NCBI RefSeq assembly: GCF_013377085.1
Contig: NZ_JACAAX010000010.1
Coordinates: forward strand, 84,240-148,239
Origin: Rhodoplanes sp.
Lineage (GTDB): Bacteria > Pseudomonadota > Alphaproteobacteria > Rhizobiales > Xanthobacteraceae
DNA: 64,000 nucleotides
Direction of reading: 5' to 3'
Shown here piece by piece: positions 9,202 through 20,325 of this stretch. The notes under the pieces were generated by a model that was not told the origin of the DNA, searched no databases, and saw only the letters and a program-made list of their open reading frames with translations. The position numbers and the translations under genes were made by a program. Position 1 is the first letter of the stretch; every line of letters starts with the position of its first letter.

Positions 9202-9426
9202 TCAGGCCGGCGCAGCGCCGCGGCGGGATCGGCGCACGCCGCCCGCGGCAGGCGGCAGCGTGCCCTGCGGCGCGGTCTCCTGCGGCATGAGGTCGTAGCG
9301 GCGGCCGTTCGGCATCACCACATAGCGGGACACGACACGCAGCGCGCCATGGCGGTCCGGCTCGCCCTCGATCACCAGACGGGTCCCGACCGGAAATCGG
9401 CGGGGCAGTCGCTGCTTGGGGGTCAT
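9202..9426 (-). CDS. small basic protein of unknown function
   Basis: 74 aa. A compact N-terminal part ([35 protein letters not shown]) reads like a small beta-strand domain, and the tail is Ala/Gly/Arg-rich. The ATG has GGAG 8 bases upstream, which is the main support for translation. Divergent from proA with 184 bases between the starts. No family recognised. Confidence 0.5.
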   Translation of the reverse strand: MTPKQRLPRRFPVGTRLVIEGEPDRHGALRVVSRYVVMPNGRRYDLMPQETAPQGTLPPAAGGVRRSRRGAAPA

Positions 9427-9610
9427 GGCAAAGCTCCAGGAGCAGTCTTCCGGGCGGCCGCGAACGGGCCGGTGGACCACGGGCGCGGCGGCCGGGCAGA
9501 GGCCGATGCGCCCGAAACGCCAATCTGCCCCGCGGCAGACAGATCGACGGCGGCTTCGCAGCCGGCCTGTCGACATGCTAGGAAGGCGTGATGACAAGGG
9601 CATGTCGGCC

Positions 9611-10903
9611 ATGAGCGCCACCCTGACGACCAGCATCAAGGCTCCGGATCTCGCCGCCCAGATGGGCGACATCGGCCGGCGGGCCCGCGCGGCCGCGCGC
9701 GTCATCGCCCGGTCCGCCGCCACCGACAAGACCGAGGCGCTCGGCGCGATGGCCGAGTCGGTGCGCGCAGCCGCCCACGACATTCTCGCCGCCAATGCCG
9801 AGGACGTGACCGAGGCGCGCAGCCGCGGCGCCACCGCCGCGCTGATCGACCGGCTGCGGCTCGACGACAAGCGCATCGGCGCCATGGCGGACGGCATCGC
9901 CGTGGTCGCCGGCCTGCAAGATCCGGTCGGCGTCGCGATCGACGCCTGGACGCGGCCGAACGGCATGCGGATCGAGCGCGTGCGGGTGCCGCTCGGCGTC
10001 ATCGGCGTGATCTACGAGAGCCGGCCGAACGTCACGGCCGACGCCGGCGCGCTGTGCCTGAAGGCCGGCAATGCCGTGATCCTTCGCGGCGGCTCCGACG
10101 GCTTCCGCTCTTCGCGCGCCATCCACAGGGCGCTGGTCGAGGGGCTGCACGCCGCCGACCTGCCCGAGGATGCGATCCAGCTCGTCCCCACCCGCGACCG
10201 CGCGGCCGTCGGCATGATGCTGGCGGGCCTCGACGGCAATCTCGACGTGCTGGTGCCACGCGGCGGCAAGGAGCTGGTCGCCCGCGTCCAGGCCGAGGCG
10301 CGGGTGCCGGTGTTCGCCCATCTCGACGGCAACTGCCATGTCTATGTCGACGCGGCGGCCGACCTCGCGATGGCCAAGAGCATCGTCCTCAATGCCAAGA
10401 TGCGGCGCACCGGCGTCTGCGGCGCCGCCGAGACCCTGCTGGTCGACCGCGCCGCGGCGCCGACCCATCTGGCGCCTCTCGTCGGCATGCTGCTCGACGC
10501 CGGCTGCGCCGTGCGGGGCGACGCCGCCGCCCGCGCGGTCGATCCGCGCGTGACCGCGGCCGTCGAGGAAGACTGGTTCACCGAGTATCTCGACGCCGTC
10601 ATCGCCGTGAAGGTGGTGGACGGCGTCGCCGACGCCATCCACCACATCGAGCACTACGGCTCGCACCACACCGACGCGATTGTCACCAACGACGGCGCCG
10701 CGGCCGAAAAATTCCTCGCCGAGGTCGACTCCGCCATCGTCCTGCACAATGCCTCGACCCAGTTCGCCGACGGCGGCGAGTTCGGGTTCGGGGCGGAAAT
10801 CGGCATCGCCACCGGCCGGCTGCACGCCCGCGGCCCGGTCGGCGTCGAGCAGCTCACCACATTCAAGTACCGCATCCGCGGCTCGGGACAGACCCGTCCA
10901 TAG
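9611..10903 (+). CDS. proA: gamma-glutamyl phosphate reductase
   Basis: 430 aa NADPH-dependent enzyme of proline synthesis that reduces gamma-glutamyl phosphate to glutamate semialdehyde. Seen: [40 protein letters not shown], the catalytic Cys in [15 protein letters not shown], and the C-terminal SGEFGFG-like [22 protein letters not shown]. The start at 9611 is chosen because AAGGG lies 10 bases upstream. An in-frame ATG at 9602 would add three residues. proB is not adjacent within the window. Followed by nadD. Confidence 0.96.
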   Translation: MSATLTTSIKAPDLAAQMGDIGRRARAAARVIARSAATDKTEALGAMAESVRAAAHDILAANAEDVTEARSRGATAALIDRLRLDDKRIGAMADGIAVVAGLQDPVGVAIDAWTRPNGMRIERVRVPLGVIGVIYESRPNVTADAGALCLKAGNAVILRGGSDGFRSSRAIHRALVEGLHAADLPEDAIQLVPTRDRAAVGMMLAGLDGNLDVLVPRGGKELVARVQAEARVPVFAHLDGNCHVYVDAAADLAMAKSIVLNAKMRRTGVCGAAETLLVDRAAAPTHLAPLVGMLLDAGCAVRGDAAARAVDPRVTAAVEEDWFTEYLDAVIAVKVVDGVADAIHHIEHYGSHHTDAIVTNDGAAAEKFLAEVDSAIVLHNASTQFADGGEFGFGAEIGIATGRLHARGPVGVEQLTTFKYRIRGSGQTRP

Positions 10904-10964
10904 GGTCCGACTGATCCTCCCGGCCGGGAGGGGGCGCGCGGAGCCGGAGGGATCGTCGAATTCC

Positions 10965-11789
10965 ATGCCCATGGCGTACCAATCGCCCCGGCCCATCCCG
11001 GCACGGGATGACGCGGCGCTCAACGGCCGCGACTACCGTGTTCCGCCCTACGCGCCCGGCATGCGGGTCGGCCTGTTCGGCGGCACCTTCGATCCGCCCC
11101 ACGAGGCGCATCTGGCCGCCTGCCTGCTGGCCATGCGGCGCCTGCAGCTCGACCGGGTGTGGTGGCTGGTGACGCCCGGCAACCCGCTCAAGAACACGGC
11201 CGGCCTCGCGCCGCTGGCCGAGCGGATCGCCGCCGCCCGCGCGCTCGCCCACCATCCCCGCATCGACGTGACCGGCTTCGAGGCCGCCGTCGGGGTGCGC
11301 TACACCTACGACACCGTCAAATACCTGGTGACGCGCTGCCACGGCGTGCGCTTCGTCTGGATCATGGGCGCCGACAATCTGCGCAGCTTCCACCGCTGGA
11401 ACAATTGGCGCGGCATCGCGTCGCTGGTGCCGATCGTGGTGGTCGACCGGCTCGGCCCCAGCCTCTATGCCAGCGCCGGCGTTGCCGGGCAGGCGCTCGC
11501 CTTCGCCCGCGTGCGCGAGGAGAACGCGGTGCGTCTGCCGATGCTGCGGCCGCCCGCCTGGGCCTTCCTGCACGGGCTGAAATCGCCGCTGTCCTCGACC
11601 CAGTTGCGGGCCAGGCGCCGGCCGACGGCGGCCGAGATCGCCGCTGCGCGGCGGAGCGAGGCCGCATCGGGCGGCAACGGCAGCGCCGAGGCGACCGCCG
11701 AGACGGCGTCCGTCGGACCCGACGCGCCGATTGTGGCCCGGCCGCCCGAGTCCGAAAGAAACCGCCGGCAGGGCACCGGGGGAGGTTGA
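10965..11789 (+). CDS. nadD: nicotinate-nucleotide adenylyltransferase
   Basis: 274 aa enzyme converting nicotinate mononucleotide plus ATP to deamido-NAD. The nucleotidyltransferase motif GLFGGTFDPPHEAH starts at about residue 35, and the second signature SSTQLRARRRPT is present near residue 210. A 30-residue N-terminal extension (PPYAPGMRVG) is normal for Hyphomicrobiales NadD. The C-terminal 60 residues are low-complexity and Ala/Ser/Glu-rich with no family counterpart I recognise. An alternative ATG lies at 10971. Conserved neighbour of rsfS. Confidence 0.93.
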   Translation: MPMAYQSPRPIPARDDAALNGRDYRVPPYAPGMRVGLFGGTFDPPHEAHLAACLLAMRRLQLDRVWWLVTPGNPLKNTAGLAPLAERIAAARALAHHPRIDVTGFEAAVGVRYTYDTVKYLVTRCHGVRFVWIMGADNLRSFHRWNNWRGIASLVPIVVVDRLGPSLYASAGVAGQALAFARVREENAVRLPMLRPPAWAFLHGLKSPLSSTQLRARRRPTAAEIAAARRSEAASGGNGSAEATAETASVGPDAPIVARPPESERNRRQGTGGG

Positions 11790-11875
11790 AACCGTTTACC
11801 CCGACCACCTATCTTGTGAGTCTCCCGGGCAACGGGCCCGGGTCTTGCTTGAAGGAAGGTCCCCTGACGACATCT

Positions 11876-12316
11876 GTGCGCCCGCGGGCGAGCGCTCAAC
11901 GAAAGCCCGCCGTGGTCTCCCGTTCGGTATCCTCCGCTCCGGCGGCTTCCGCTTCGGCGTCAAAGCCGCGACCCGATGCCGACGAGACTCTCCGTCTGGT
12001 CCTCACACGCCTCGACGACATGAAGGCCGAGGACACCACCACCATCGACCTCCGCGACAAGTCGACGATCGCCGACACCATGGTGATCGCCAGCGGCCGC
12101 TCGAGCCGCCATGTCGGCTCGATCGCCGACCGGGTGATCGAGGACCTGCACAAGGCCGGGCTGAGGGCCCGCGTCGAGGGCATGCCGCATTGCGACTGGG
12201 TTCTGATCGACGCCGGCGACGTGGTCGTCCACGTGTTCCGGCCCGAAGTCCGCAGCTTCTACGCTCTCGAGAAGATGTGGGCCGGGCGGGACACGGGCAC
12301 GCGCCGCGCGAGCTGA
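11876..12316 (+). CDS. rsfS: ribosome silencing factor RsfS
   Basis: Binds L14 on the 50S subunit and blocks subunit joining. The core (VLTRLDDMKAEDTTTIDL, ASGRSSRHVGSIADRV, DWVLIDAGDVVVHVFRPE, YALEKMW) is complete and family-typical. The start is uncertain. The GTG at 11876 is given, but an AAGGAAGG site at 11852-11859 would better suit a CTG at 11864, and the first in-frame ATG is too far inside the core. The first 35 residues are a Ser/Ala-rich extension. It sits between nadD and rlmH, the usual order. Confidence 0.9.
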   Translation: MRPRASAQRKPAVVSRSVSSAPAASASASKPRPDADETLRLVLTRLDDMKAEDTTTIDLRDKSTIADTMVIASGRSSRHVGSIADRVIEDLHKAGLRARVEGMPHCDWVLIDAGDVVVHVFRPEVRSFYALEKMWAGRDTGTRRAS

Positions 12317-12332
12317 GCCCAGCGGAGCGACC

Positions 12333-12815
12333 ATGCGGCTCGTCGTCGCCGCCGTCGGCCGCATGAAAGCCGGGGCCGAGCGCGAGCTCGCCGACCGCTA
12401 TCTCGACCGCCTGGAGAAGGCCGGGCGGGCGATCGGCCTGCGCGGCGTCGAGGTGATCGAGATTCGCGACAGCCGCGCCCAGGAGGTGGAGCGCCGCCGC
12501 CTCGAGGAGGCGATCGCACTCGCCAATGTGATCCCGGACGGCGCCGCCACCGTGGTGCTCGACGAGCGCGGCGACAATCTCGACAGCGGCACCATCGCGG
12601 GCGAAATCCGCGCCTGGCGCGATTCGGGCCGCGAGGCCGCCGTGTTCGCGATCGGCGGCGCCGACGGGCTCGGACCCGAGATCAGGCGCCGCGCCGACGT
12701 GACGCTGTCGTTCGGCGCCGCCACCTGGCCGCACCAGCTCGTCCGCGTGATGCTGCTGGAGCAGCTCTACCGGGCGGCGACGATCCTGTCCGGCCACCCC
12801 TACCACCGCGGCTGA
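12333..12815 (+). CDS. rlmH: 23S rRNA (pseudouridine-1915 N3)-methyltransferase
   Basis: 160 aa SPOUT-class methyltransferase acting on m3-psi1915 in helix 69 of the 70S ribosome. Signatures: RLVVAAVGRMKAGAE, VVLDERG, FAIGGADGLGPE (SAM-binding knot) and the C-terminal QLYRAATILSGHPYHR. Full length. It starts 16 bases after rsfS, so it is co-transcribed. Confidence 0.97.
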   Translation: MRLVVAAVGRMKAGAERELADRYLDRLEKAGRAIGLRGVEVIEIRDSRAQEVERRRLEEAIALANVIPDGAATVVLDERGDNLDSGTIAGEIRAWRDSGREAAVFAIGGADGLGPEIRRRADVTLSFGAATWPHQLVRVMLLEQLYRAATILSGHPYHRG

Positions 12816-12946
12816 GGCGGATTGCGAGCCGGAATCATGGACTCCAATTCATCTTCGCCCGCCCGCAGGGACGCGAAGCCGCCCCAATCGGCCGCTACGA
12901 GCGTGCCGTTCCCAAGTTCCGCGATTCAGGCCCGACCGCGCAACCG

Positions 12947-14286
12947 ATGACGCCGAGCCACGCCCTCCGACCCGCGCATGCCGCGCTCGCGCTGGCGTTG
13001 GCATTCGCCTGCGTGGCGGTGCCGGCGGTGCCCGGGCGTGCCCAATCGGAGCGCGCACCGCGCGGCCCGGCGACGCTCGACAGCATCCGCCAGCGCGACC
13101 AGGAGCTCGAGTCCATCAAGGCCGAGCAGAAGCGCGCGGTCGACACCGAGAAGGCGCTGCGCGCCGAGATCGACCGGCTCGGCGAGGACCGCCGCAAGCT
13201 CAACCAGACCATGATCGACACCGCCGCGCGGGTGCGCGGGGCCGAGCAGGCGATCGCCGCCATCGAGTCGCGGCTCGACCTCCTGGAGAGCACCGAGCAC
13301 GGCATCAACGGCTCGCTGGAGGGGCGCCGCGCCATCATCGCGCAGGTGCTGGCCGCCCTGCAGCGGCTCGGCCGACGGCCGCCGCCGGCCCTGCTGGTGT
13401 CGCCCGACGACGCGCTGAGGTCGGTCCGCACCGCGATCCTGCTCGGCGCCGTGCTGCCGGAGCTGCGCAGCGAGGCGGAGGCGCTCGCCACCGACCTCGC
13501 CGACCTCGTGCGGGTGCGCCGCGAGAGCGCCGCCGAGCACGCCAAGCGGGCCAACGACCTGGCCGTCCTGTCGGAGGAGCGCACCCGTCTCGGTCTTCTG
13601 GTCGAGGAGCGCCAGCGCCGTCTCGGCGAGGTCGAGAAGGAGCTCGACGGGGCGCGCCGCCGCGCCATGCAGCTCGCCCTCCAGGCCGACAATCTCAAGG
13701 ATCTGATCGCCCGGCTCGAGCAGAATCTCGATTCGGCCGCCCGCGCCGCGCGCACCCAGGCCGACCGCCAGGCCGACCGCCAGCCGGCCGAGCCGCGCCG
13801 CGACCTCGCCGCCCTGAAGGATCCCGGCCGGCTCGCGCCGGGCGTGGCCTTCGCCTCTGCCAAGGGCCTGCTGCCGCTGCCGGTGAACGGCGCGCGACTG
13901 CGCGAGTTCGGCGCCTCGGACACGCATGGCGGGACCGAGAAGGGGTTGTCGATTACCGCCCGCGCGGGCGCGCAGGTGACGGCGCCGTGCGACGGCTGGG
14001 TCGTCTATGCCGCCCCTTACCGCTCCTACGGCCAGCTCTTGATCCTCAACGCCGGCGGCGGATATCATGTGCTGCTGGCGGGCATGGAACGGATCACGGT
14101 CGACCTCGGCCAATTCGTCCTGACCGGAGAGCCCGTAGGGACGATGGGAACGAGCGGCCCGGCCACGGCAAGCACCGCCGCCGCCGGTGCCGCACAACCG
14201 ATTCTCTATGTGGAATTCCGGAAAGACGGCCTCCCCGTCGATCCATCCCCATGGTGGGCAACCAACGATAGCGAGAAGGTCCGCGG

Positions 14287-14290
<4 letters not shown>
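12947..14290 (+). CDS. EnvC-like murein hydrolase activator with degenerate LytM domain
   Basis: 447 aa. Signal peptide residues 1-29, then a long coiled coil (about 35-265, rich in Glu/Arg/Leu), then a C-terminal M23/LytM domain (about 310-445). The zinc-binding residues of active M23 peptidases are missing: the HxxxD region reads THGGTEKGLSI and the C-terminal HxH site reads LYVEFRKDG. This is what EnvC/NlpD-type activators of amidases show, so a regulatory rather than catalytic role in septal peptidoglycan splitting is inferred. It overlaps ctpA by 4 bases (ATGA), so translation is coupled. Confidence 0.88.
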
Positions 14291-15627
<1,337 letters not shown>

Positions 15628-15653
15628 ACGGCGCGCGCGCCCAACCGAGCTCG

Positions 15654-15686
15654 AAGGGGCGGCCGCAGGGCCGCCCCTTTCGTTTT
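15654..15686 (+). terminator. rho-independent terminator after ctpA
   Basis: An 11-bp perfect stem (AAGGGGCGGCC paired with GGCCGCCCCTT), a 4-base loop, then TTTCGTTTT. It lies 27 bases after the ctpA stop and separates ctpA from the deacetylase-like gene. Confidence 0.85.
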
Positions 15687-15792
15687 AGGGCCCATTCGGT
15701 TTGACCCGGCGCCGACCGCATCCGTGTTTCCAACACGTGACGGAGTGCGTCGCGGAGCCACCGGCGCGAATCGCGTGTGCTAGATTCGCGGC

Positions 15793-17031
15793 GTGATTCG
15801 CGAGGAGTCCTCGGTGGCCGGCGACGACCTGGAAAAGCCGCTCGGCGTGACGGAGCCCGGGCGCAAGCGGCGCCATATCCCGATCGGCATGCCGATCGCG
15901 GCCCTGCTGGTGCTGTGCCTCGTCACCTTCGTGGGCTGGGCCTTCGTGGTCGACGATCCGCTCGGCGGCGAGCCGGTCGTGGTGGTGAAGCTGCCGGCCG
16001 CGCTCCCGGCCGCGGGCGGACCTGCGGGCGGCGCCGCGCCGGCGCCCGCTCCGTCCGGGGCGGAGGCACCGGCCGCGCCCAAGGTCGAGGCAGCCGCCGC
16101 TACCCCGGCACCGGCCGGCCCGGCCGCGGGCGGCCAGACCATCACGATCATCGACGGCTCGACCGGCAAGCGGCAGGAGGTCACGCTTCCCGCCGCGGGC
16201 GGCGCGGCCGGCGGCGAGGTCAAGCTCGCCGCGGTCGAGCAGAGCCTGCTGGAGGCGACCCGCCACGGCCACGTGCCGCGCATCGGCCTCAACGGCGGGC
16301 GTCCCTCGGTTGTCTATGCCCGCAAGCCGCCGCCCCTCAGCGACGGCGCCACCGCCCGGGTCGCCCTGGTGATCGGCGGCCTCGGGGTGAGCGCGACCGC
16401 CACGGCCGACGCGATGAAGAAGCTGCCGGGCGTCGTCACCTTCGCGTTCGTGCCTTACGGAAACGAGGTGGACAAGCTGGTGGCGAAGGCCCGCGGCGAA
16501 GGCCACGAGGTGCTGCTGCAGCTCCCGATGGAGCCGTTCGAGTATCCCGACAACGACCCCGGCCCGCAGACCCTGCTGACCTCTCTGACGCCCGAGCAGA
16601 ACATCGACCGCATGCAGTGGGCGATGAGCCGCTTCCAGGGCTATGTCGGGATCGTCAACTACATGGGCGGCCGCTTCACCTCGACCGAGACGGCGATCGG
16701 CCCGGTGCTGCGCGAGGTGGCCAAGCGCGGCCTCGTCTATGTCGACGACGGCTCCTCGCCGCGCAGCCTCGCCGGCCAGTTCGCCGGCGCCAACAACCTG
16801 CCCTTCGCCAAGGCCGCCGTGGTGCTCGACGCGGTGCCCTCCAACGCCGAGCTCGACCGGGCGCTGGCCAAGCTGGAGGCTGTGGCGCGCGAGTCCGGCA
16901 GCGCCGTCGGCATCGCCCGCGCCCTGCCGCTGTCGATCGAGCGCCTCGCCCAGTGGGCCAAGCAGGCGGAGGGCCGCGGCATCGTGCTGGTGCCGATCAC
17001 GGCGATCGCGGCCAAGGCCAAGGCGAGCTGA
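15793..17031 (+). CDS. divergent polysaccharide deacetylase family protein (YibQ-like)
   Basis: 412 aa. One membrane helix near residues 33-53, then an Ala/Pro/Gly-rich linker to about 110, then a deacetylase-like barrel with RVALVIGGLGVSATATADAM, VTFAFVPYGNEVDKLV, VLLQLPMEPFEYPDNDPGP and VDDGSS. This matches PF04748, which usually sits beside envC and ctpA and probably acts in the cell envelope. Its biochemical activity is not established. GTG start. In related genomes rppH normally follows, but here a Bug gene lies between them. Confidence 0.85.
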   Translation: MIREESSVAGDDLEKPLGVTEPGRKRRHIPIGMPIAALLVLCLVTFVGWAFVVDDPLGGEPVVVVKLPAALPAAGGPAGGAAPAPAPSGAEAPAAPKVEAAAATPAPAGPAAGGQTITIIDGSTGKRQEVTLPAAGGAAGGEVKLAAVEQSLLEATRHGHVPRIGLNGGRPSVVYARKPPPLSDGATARVALVIGGLGVSATATADAMKKLPGVVTFAFVPYGNEVDKLVAKARGEGHEVLLQLPMEPFEYPDNDPGPQTLLTSLTPEQNIDRMQWAMSRFQGYVGIVNYMGGRFTSTETAIGPVLREVAKRGLVYVDDGSSPRSLAGQFAGANNLPFAKAAVVLDAVPSNAELDRALAKLEAVARESGSAVGIARALPLSIERLAQWAKQAEGRGIVLVPITAIAAKAKAS

Positions 17032-17060
17032 TACCCGTCTTTCCTGTCCTCGCCATTCTC

Positions 17061-17154
17061 CGTCATTGCCGGGCTCGACCCGGCAATCCATCAAGCTGCG
17101 GAAAATGCTCTTCTTTCGAAGGGATGGATCGCCGGGTCGAGCCCGGCGATGACG
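17061..17154. repeat. intergenic inverted repeat, GCCGGGCTCGACCCGGC type
   Basis: Two arms of about 31 bases (17061-17091 and 17124-17154) are near-perfect reverse complements, running from CGTCATTGCCGGGCTCGAC to its complement ending CGATGACG. Each arm is itself palindromic around GGGCTCGACCC. The 32-base centre is unrelated. This is the form of short palindromic interspersed repeats common in Hyphomicrobiales. Confidence 0.85.
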
Positions 17155-17251
17155 GCGATGAAACTCCCGGTGAAGCCGTCGGCGAAAGCGGCTAGATTTG
17201 CGGTGCCCGCTCGGCGCCCCGCCGCGACCCCCGGATGTCCGGAGTTTTCAT

Positions 17252-18211
17252 ATGAGAGCCGTCGCCACGTTCGTCGCCCTCGCGATCCTGGCCGCGCCGC
17301 TGCCGGCGGCCGCCGCCGACGACGCCTATCCGACCCGTCCCGTCACCATGGTGGTGCCGTTCGCGGCCGGCGGCACCTCGGACGTGATCGCCCGCATCGT
17401 CTCCGAGCAGATGAGCCAGGCGCTCGGCCAGCGCATCCTCAACGAGAACGTCCCCGGCGCCGGCGGCTCGACGGCGCTGGCCCGCGTCGCCCGCGCGGTC
17501 CCCGACGGCTACATGATCGCCATCGGCAATGTCGGCACCAACGCGGCCGCCTACACGATCTATCCCGAGATCAAGTACACCAACGACGACTTCGTCCCGA
17601 TCGGTCTGGCCGCCAAGACCGTGCCGGTGATCGCGGTGCGCAAGGATTTTCCGGCAGCCGACCTGAAGAGCTTCATCGCCTACGTGAAAGCCAATCCCGG
17701 CAAGGTCAATCTCGGCCATGCCGGCATCGGCTCGTCGAACTATCTCATCTGCAAGACCTTCATGGCGGCGGCCGGCATCGATGTGACGCTGGTGAGCTAT
17801 CGGGGCGCCGCCCCCGCCCTCAACGACCTGATGGGCGGCCAGGTCGACGGCGTCTGCGACGCCGCCGCCTCGGTGACGGGGGCGATCCAGAACGGCCTCG
17901 TGCGCGGCCTCGTCGTGTCGGCGCAAAGCCGCATGCGCACCCTGCCGGACGTGCCGACCGCCGTGGAGGCCGGCCTGCCGGAGTGGCAGCAGCAGGGCTG
18001 GAACGCCCTGTTCGCCCCCAAGGGCACGCCGCAGGCCGTGCTCGACAGGCTGAACGTGGCGCTGCGCAAGGCGGTGGCGAGCGACGCGCTGCAGAAGCGC
18101 ATGGACGATCTCGGCTCCATCCCGGCGACCGAGGACGAGATGGTGCCGGCGAATGCCGGCCGGCTGGTCACGGCCGAGATCGAGAAGTACCGCAAGGTGC
18201 TGGCGCCCTGA
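17252..18211 (+). CDS. TctC/Bug-family solute-binding protein
   Basis: 319 aa periplasmic binding protein. Signal peptide 1-23 ([17 protein letters not shown]), then [19 protein letters not shown] and [17 protein letters not shown], both hallmark Bug motifs, then [31 protein letters not shown] and [18 protein letters not shown]. The ATG at 17252 has GGAG about 8 bases before it. There are no tctA/tctB genes beside it, so it is an orphan binding protein that would have to share membrane subunits or act in sensing. It lies between the deacetylase gene and rppH, next to an inverted repeat. Confidence 0.93.
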   Translation: MRAVATFVALAILAAPLPAAAADDAYPTRPVTMVVPFAAGGTSDVIARIVSEQMSQALGQRILNENVPGAGGSTALARVARAVPDGYMIAIGNVGTNAAAYTIYPEIKYTNDDFVPIGLAAKTVPVIAVRKDFPAADLKSFIAYVKANPGKVNLGHAGIGSSNYLICKTFMAAAGIDVTLVSYRGAAPALNDLMGGQVDGVCDAAASVTGAIQNGLVRGLVVSAQSRMRTLPDVPTAVEAGLPEWQQQGWNALFAPKGTPQAVLDRLNVALRKAVASDALQKRMDDLGSIPATEDEMVPANAGRLVTAEIEKYRKVLAP

Positions 18212-18246
18212 GCCGCAGGCGCCACACCGCTGACCATGAGACCCGC

Positions 18247-18753
18247 ATGACCCGCTTCGAAGACCTTCCCTACCGTCCCTGCGTCGGCGTGATGGTGCTC
18301 AACCGCGACGGCCTCGCCTTCGTCGGGCGGCGCACCGAGGGGCCCGAGCACGTCGATGCCGTGCACGCCTGGCAGATGCCGCAGGGCGGCGTCGATCCGG
18401 GCGAGGACCCGTGGCCGGCGGCGCTGCGCGAACTGTGGGAGGAGACCTCGATCCGCTCGGTCGAGAAACTCGGCGAGATGCCCGAGTGGCTCGCCTACGA
18501 CATCCCGCGCGCCATCGTCGGCCAGGCCTGGAAGGGCAGGTATCGCGGCCAGACGCAGAAATGGTACGCGCTGCGCTTCACCGGCGACGAGCGCGAGATC
18601 GACATCGCCAGCCCGGGCGGCGGCGCCCACAAGCCCGAGTTCGCCGCGTGGCGGTGGGAGCCGGTGGAAAACCTGCCGGGCCTGATCATCCCGTTCAAGC
18701 GGCCCGTCTACGAGCGGGTGGTGCAGGAGTTTTCGCGGTTCGCGACGCCGTAG
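18247..18753 (+). CDS. rppH: RNA pyrophosphohydrolase (Nudix)
   Basis: 168 aa enzyme removing pyrophosphate from mRNA 5' ends or hydrolysing dinucleoside polyphosphates (IalA/NudH type). The N terminus [21 protein letters not shown] is family-typical. The Nudix box reads [20 protein letters not shown] followed by TSI, keeping the REXXEE metal ligands, with Ser in place of the usual Gly. C-terminal [22 protein letters not shown] is conserved. It starts 35 bases after the Bug stop. Confidence 0.94.
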   Translation: MTRFEDLPYRPCVGVMVLNRDGLAFVGRRTEGPEHVDAVHAWQMPQGGVDPGEDPWPAALRELWEETSIRSVEKLGEMPEWLAYDIPRAIVGQAWKGRYRGQTQKWYALRFTGDEREIDIASPGGGAHKPEFAAWRWEPVENLPGLIIPFKRPVYERVVQEFSRFATP

Positions 18754-18795
18754 CGGCCGCCCTGCCGGCGACGCGTCGAGCGGCGCGCCGCCCGC

Positions 18796-20121
18796 TCAGC
18801 GAAACAGCGGCTCACGGCGCGCGAACCGCGGCGCCAGCGCGTGGGCCTGCTCGTCCGGCTGCCAGCCGCGATAGACGACCGGATTGATGATGACGGCGCT
18901 CGCCGGTCCGGCCCGCAGGAGCACGCTCAGGGCCGGGTTGGTCCACGGCCAATTGTAGCCCTCGAACAGACCGCCGCGATACACCGCCGTCGCCTCGATC
19001 GGCACCCGCCCGGTGCGGGTCGTCACCTCCGATTCGAACGTCCTCGCCCAGTCGCGAAAGCCGACCGTGTGCACGAGGAACGGAATCAGCAGCGACCCGA
19101 GCAGCAGAAGCGCGACCCCGGAGACGGCGGCGTCCGGCTCGGCGACCGGCCGCCACCCGAGGCTCGCCGAGAACCGCCAGACGATCGTCACCAGCAGGAT
19201 CCCGAACAGCCCGAGGCCGGCCACGGCCCGCGACAGGTAATGCATATCCGGGGGAAGCCACAGCATCGGCATCGCGACGAAGACGACCGACAGGACCGCG
19301 GCGCCGATCAGGGCGGCGCGCCGCGACGACGGTCGTCGCGACACCAGCGCGACCAGGACCGCGATGCTCATGAGGCAGGTGTAGACGACCTGCGGACTGC
19401 GGAGCACCTGCTTGACGGCGGCGGCGCCGGCCATGTTGCCGGGGCTGCTCGGAGACAGGATCGACCACGCCGCCACGGCCGCGCCGACCACAAACAGCAC
19501 CGCCGCCAGCCCGAGCCCGGTCCGGGTGACGGCGGACGCGTCGTCACGCCGGACCAGCCGCACAAGCGACGCGCCGCACAGCAGCGGCCCGAGAAAGACC
19601 GTCGCCTCGTAGGACCGCGTCAGCGCGGCGGCGAGAGCGACCAGCACGACGACGCCGCCGGTCCGCAGCGGACCATCCTGGACGAGGATCGCGGCGCACA
19701 GGGCCGCCATCGCGTAGGTCAGATTGTACTCGCCGGCGGCGAAGAAGCCCGAATCGAGATAGGTCGCCGCGAATGCCCAGACGAGCAGCCAGAAGCAGCG
19801 TGACCGAAACAGCACCAGGAGGGCGCCGGTCCAGGCTGCCAGCGGCAGCACGACGAGGGCGGCGCTGTGCAGCCGGATCAGGCCGTTGAGATCCGCGACG
19901 CCCGCCTCGAGCGCCGCCACCACGGGCGCCTGCAGGATCAGATTGGCGAACAGCCGCGGCGGGTCGGTCGTCCAGAACCCGTCCGTCTTCAGGATCTGCA
20001 GCAAAAAGTAGGCGCCGTCCCCGTAGAGACCGCGGGCCGACCAGACGCCGGACACGGCCAGCGCGACGATCGCGAGCAGCACCGCGGCGCGGAGCACGGG
20101 ATCGAGGGTCTTTGACAGCAT
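18796..20121 (-). CDS. polytopic integral membrane protein, unknown function
   Basis: 441 aa with about ten predicted membrane helices. Early loop motifs GLYGDGAYFLLQILKTDGFWTTDPPR and FAAGEYNLTYA, and a late periplasmic-type segment (ESEVTTRTGRVPIEATAVYRGGLFEGYNWPW), resemble GT-C-type glycosyltransferases or related lipid-linked sugar enzymes. That resemblance is weak and I do not assign a function. It lies downstream of the lactonase-like gene on the same strand with a 204-base gap. The start at 20121 is chosen to begin just before the first helix. Confidence 0.65.
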   Translation of the reverse strand: MLSKTLDPVLRAAVLLAIVALAVSGVWSARGLYGDGAYFLLQILKTDGFWTTDPPRLFANLILQAPVVAALEAGVADLNGLIRLHSAALVVLPLAAWTGALLVLFRSRCFWLLVWAFAATYLDSGFFAAGEYNLTYAMAALCAAILVQDGPLRTGGVVVLVALAAALTRSYEATVFLGPLLCGASLVRLVRRDDASAVTRTGLGLAAVLFVVGAAVAAWSILSPSSPGNMAGAAAVKQVLRSPQVVYTCLMSIAVLVALVSRRPSSRRAALIGAAVLSVVFVAMPMLWLPPDMHYLSRAVAGLGLFGILLVTIVWRFSASLGWRPVAEPDAAVSGVALLLLGSLLIPFLVHTVGFRDWARTFESEVTTRTGRVPIEATAVYRGGLFEGYNWPWTNPALSVLLRAGPASAVIINPVVYRGWQPDEQAHALAPRFARREPLFR

Positions 20122-20325
20122 GGGCCACTCTGTGAGGCGCCGGCGGCGCCGCGCGACGGTGCCGCGTCGGCGGCCGGACCGCAATCGGCAAGATGTCGAT
20201 CGGCCGACGACCTCACCTGCTGCTCGCCGCCGCTCCGGAGCGTGGTCGAGCGAAGTGGCCGCTCCCGTGGCCGCCGCATTCGCGTGATCGGCGGTGCCGG
20301 GGCTCGTCCGCCGGAACCGGGCCGC

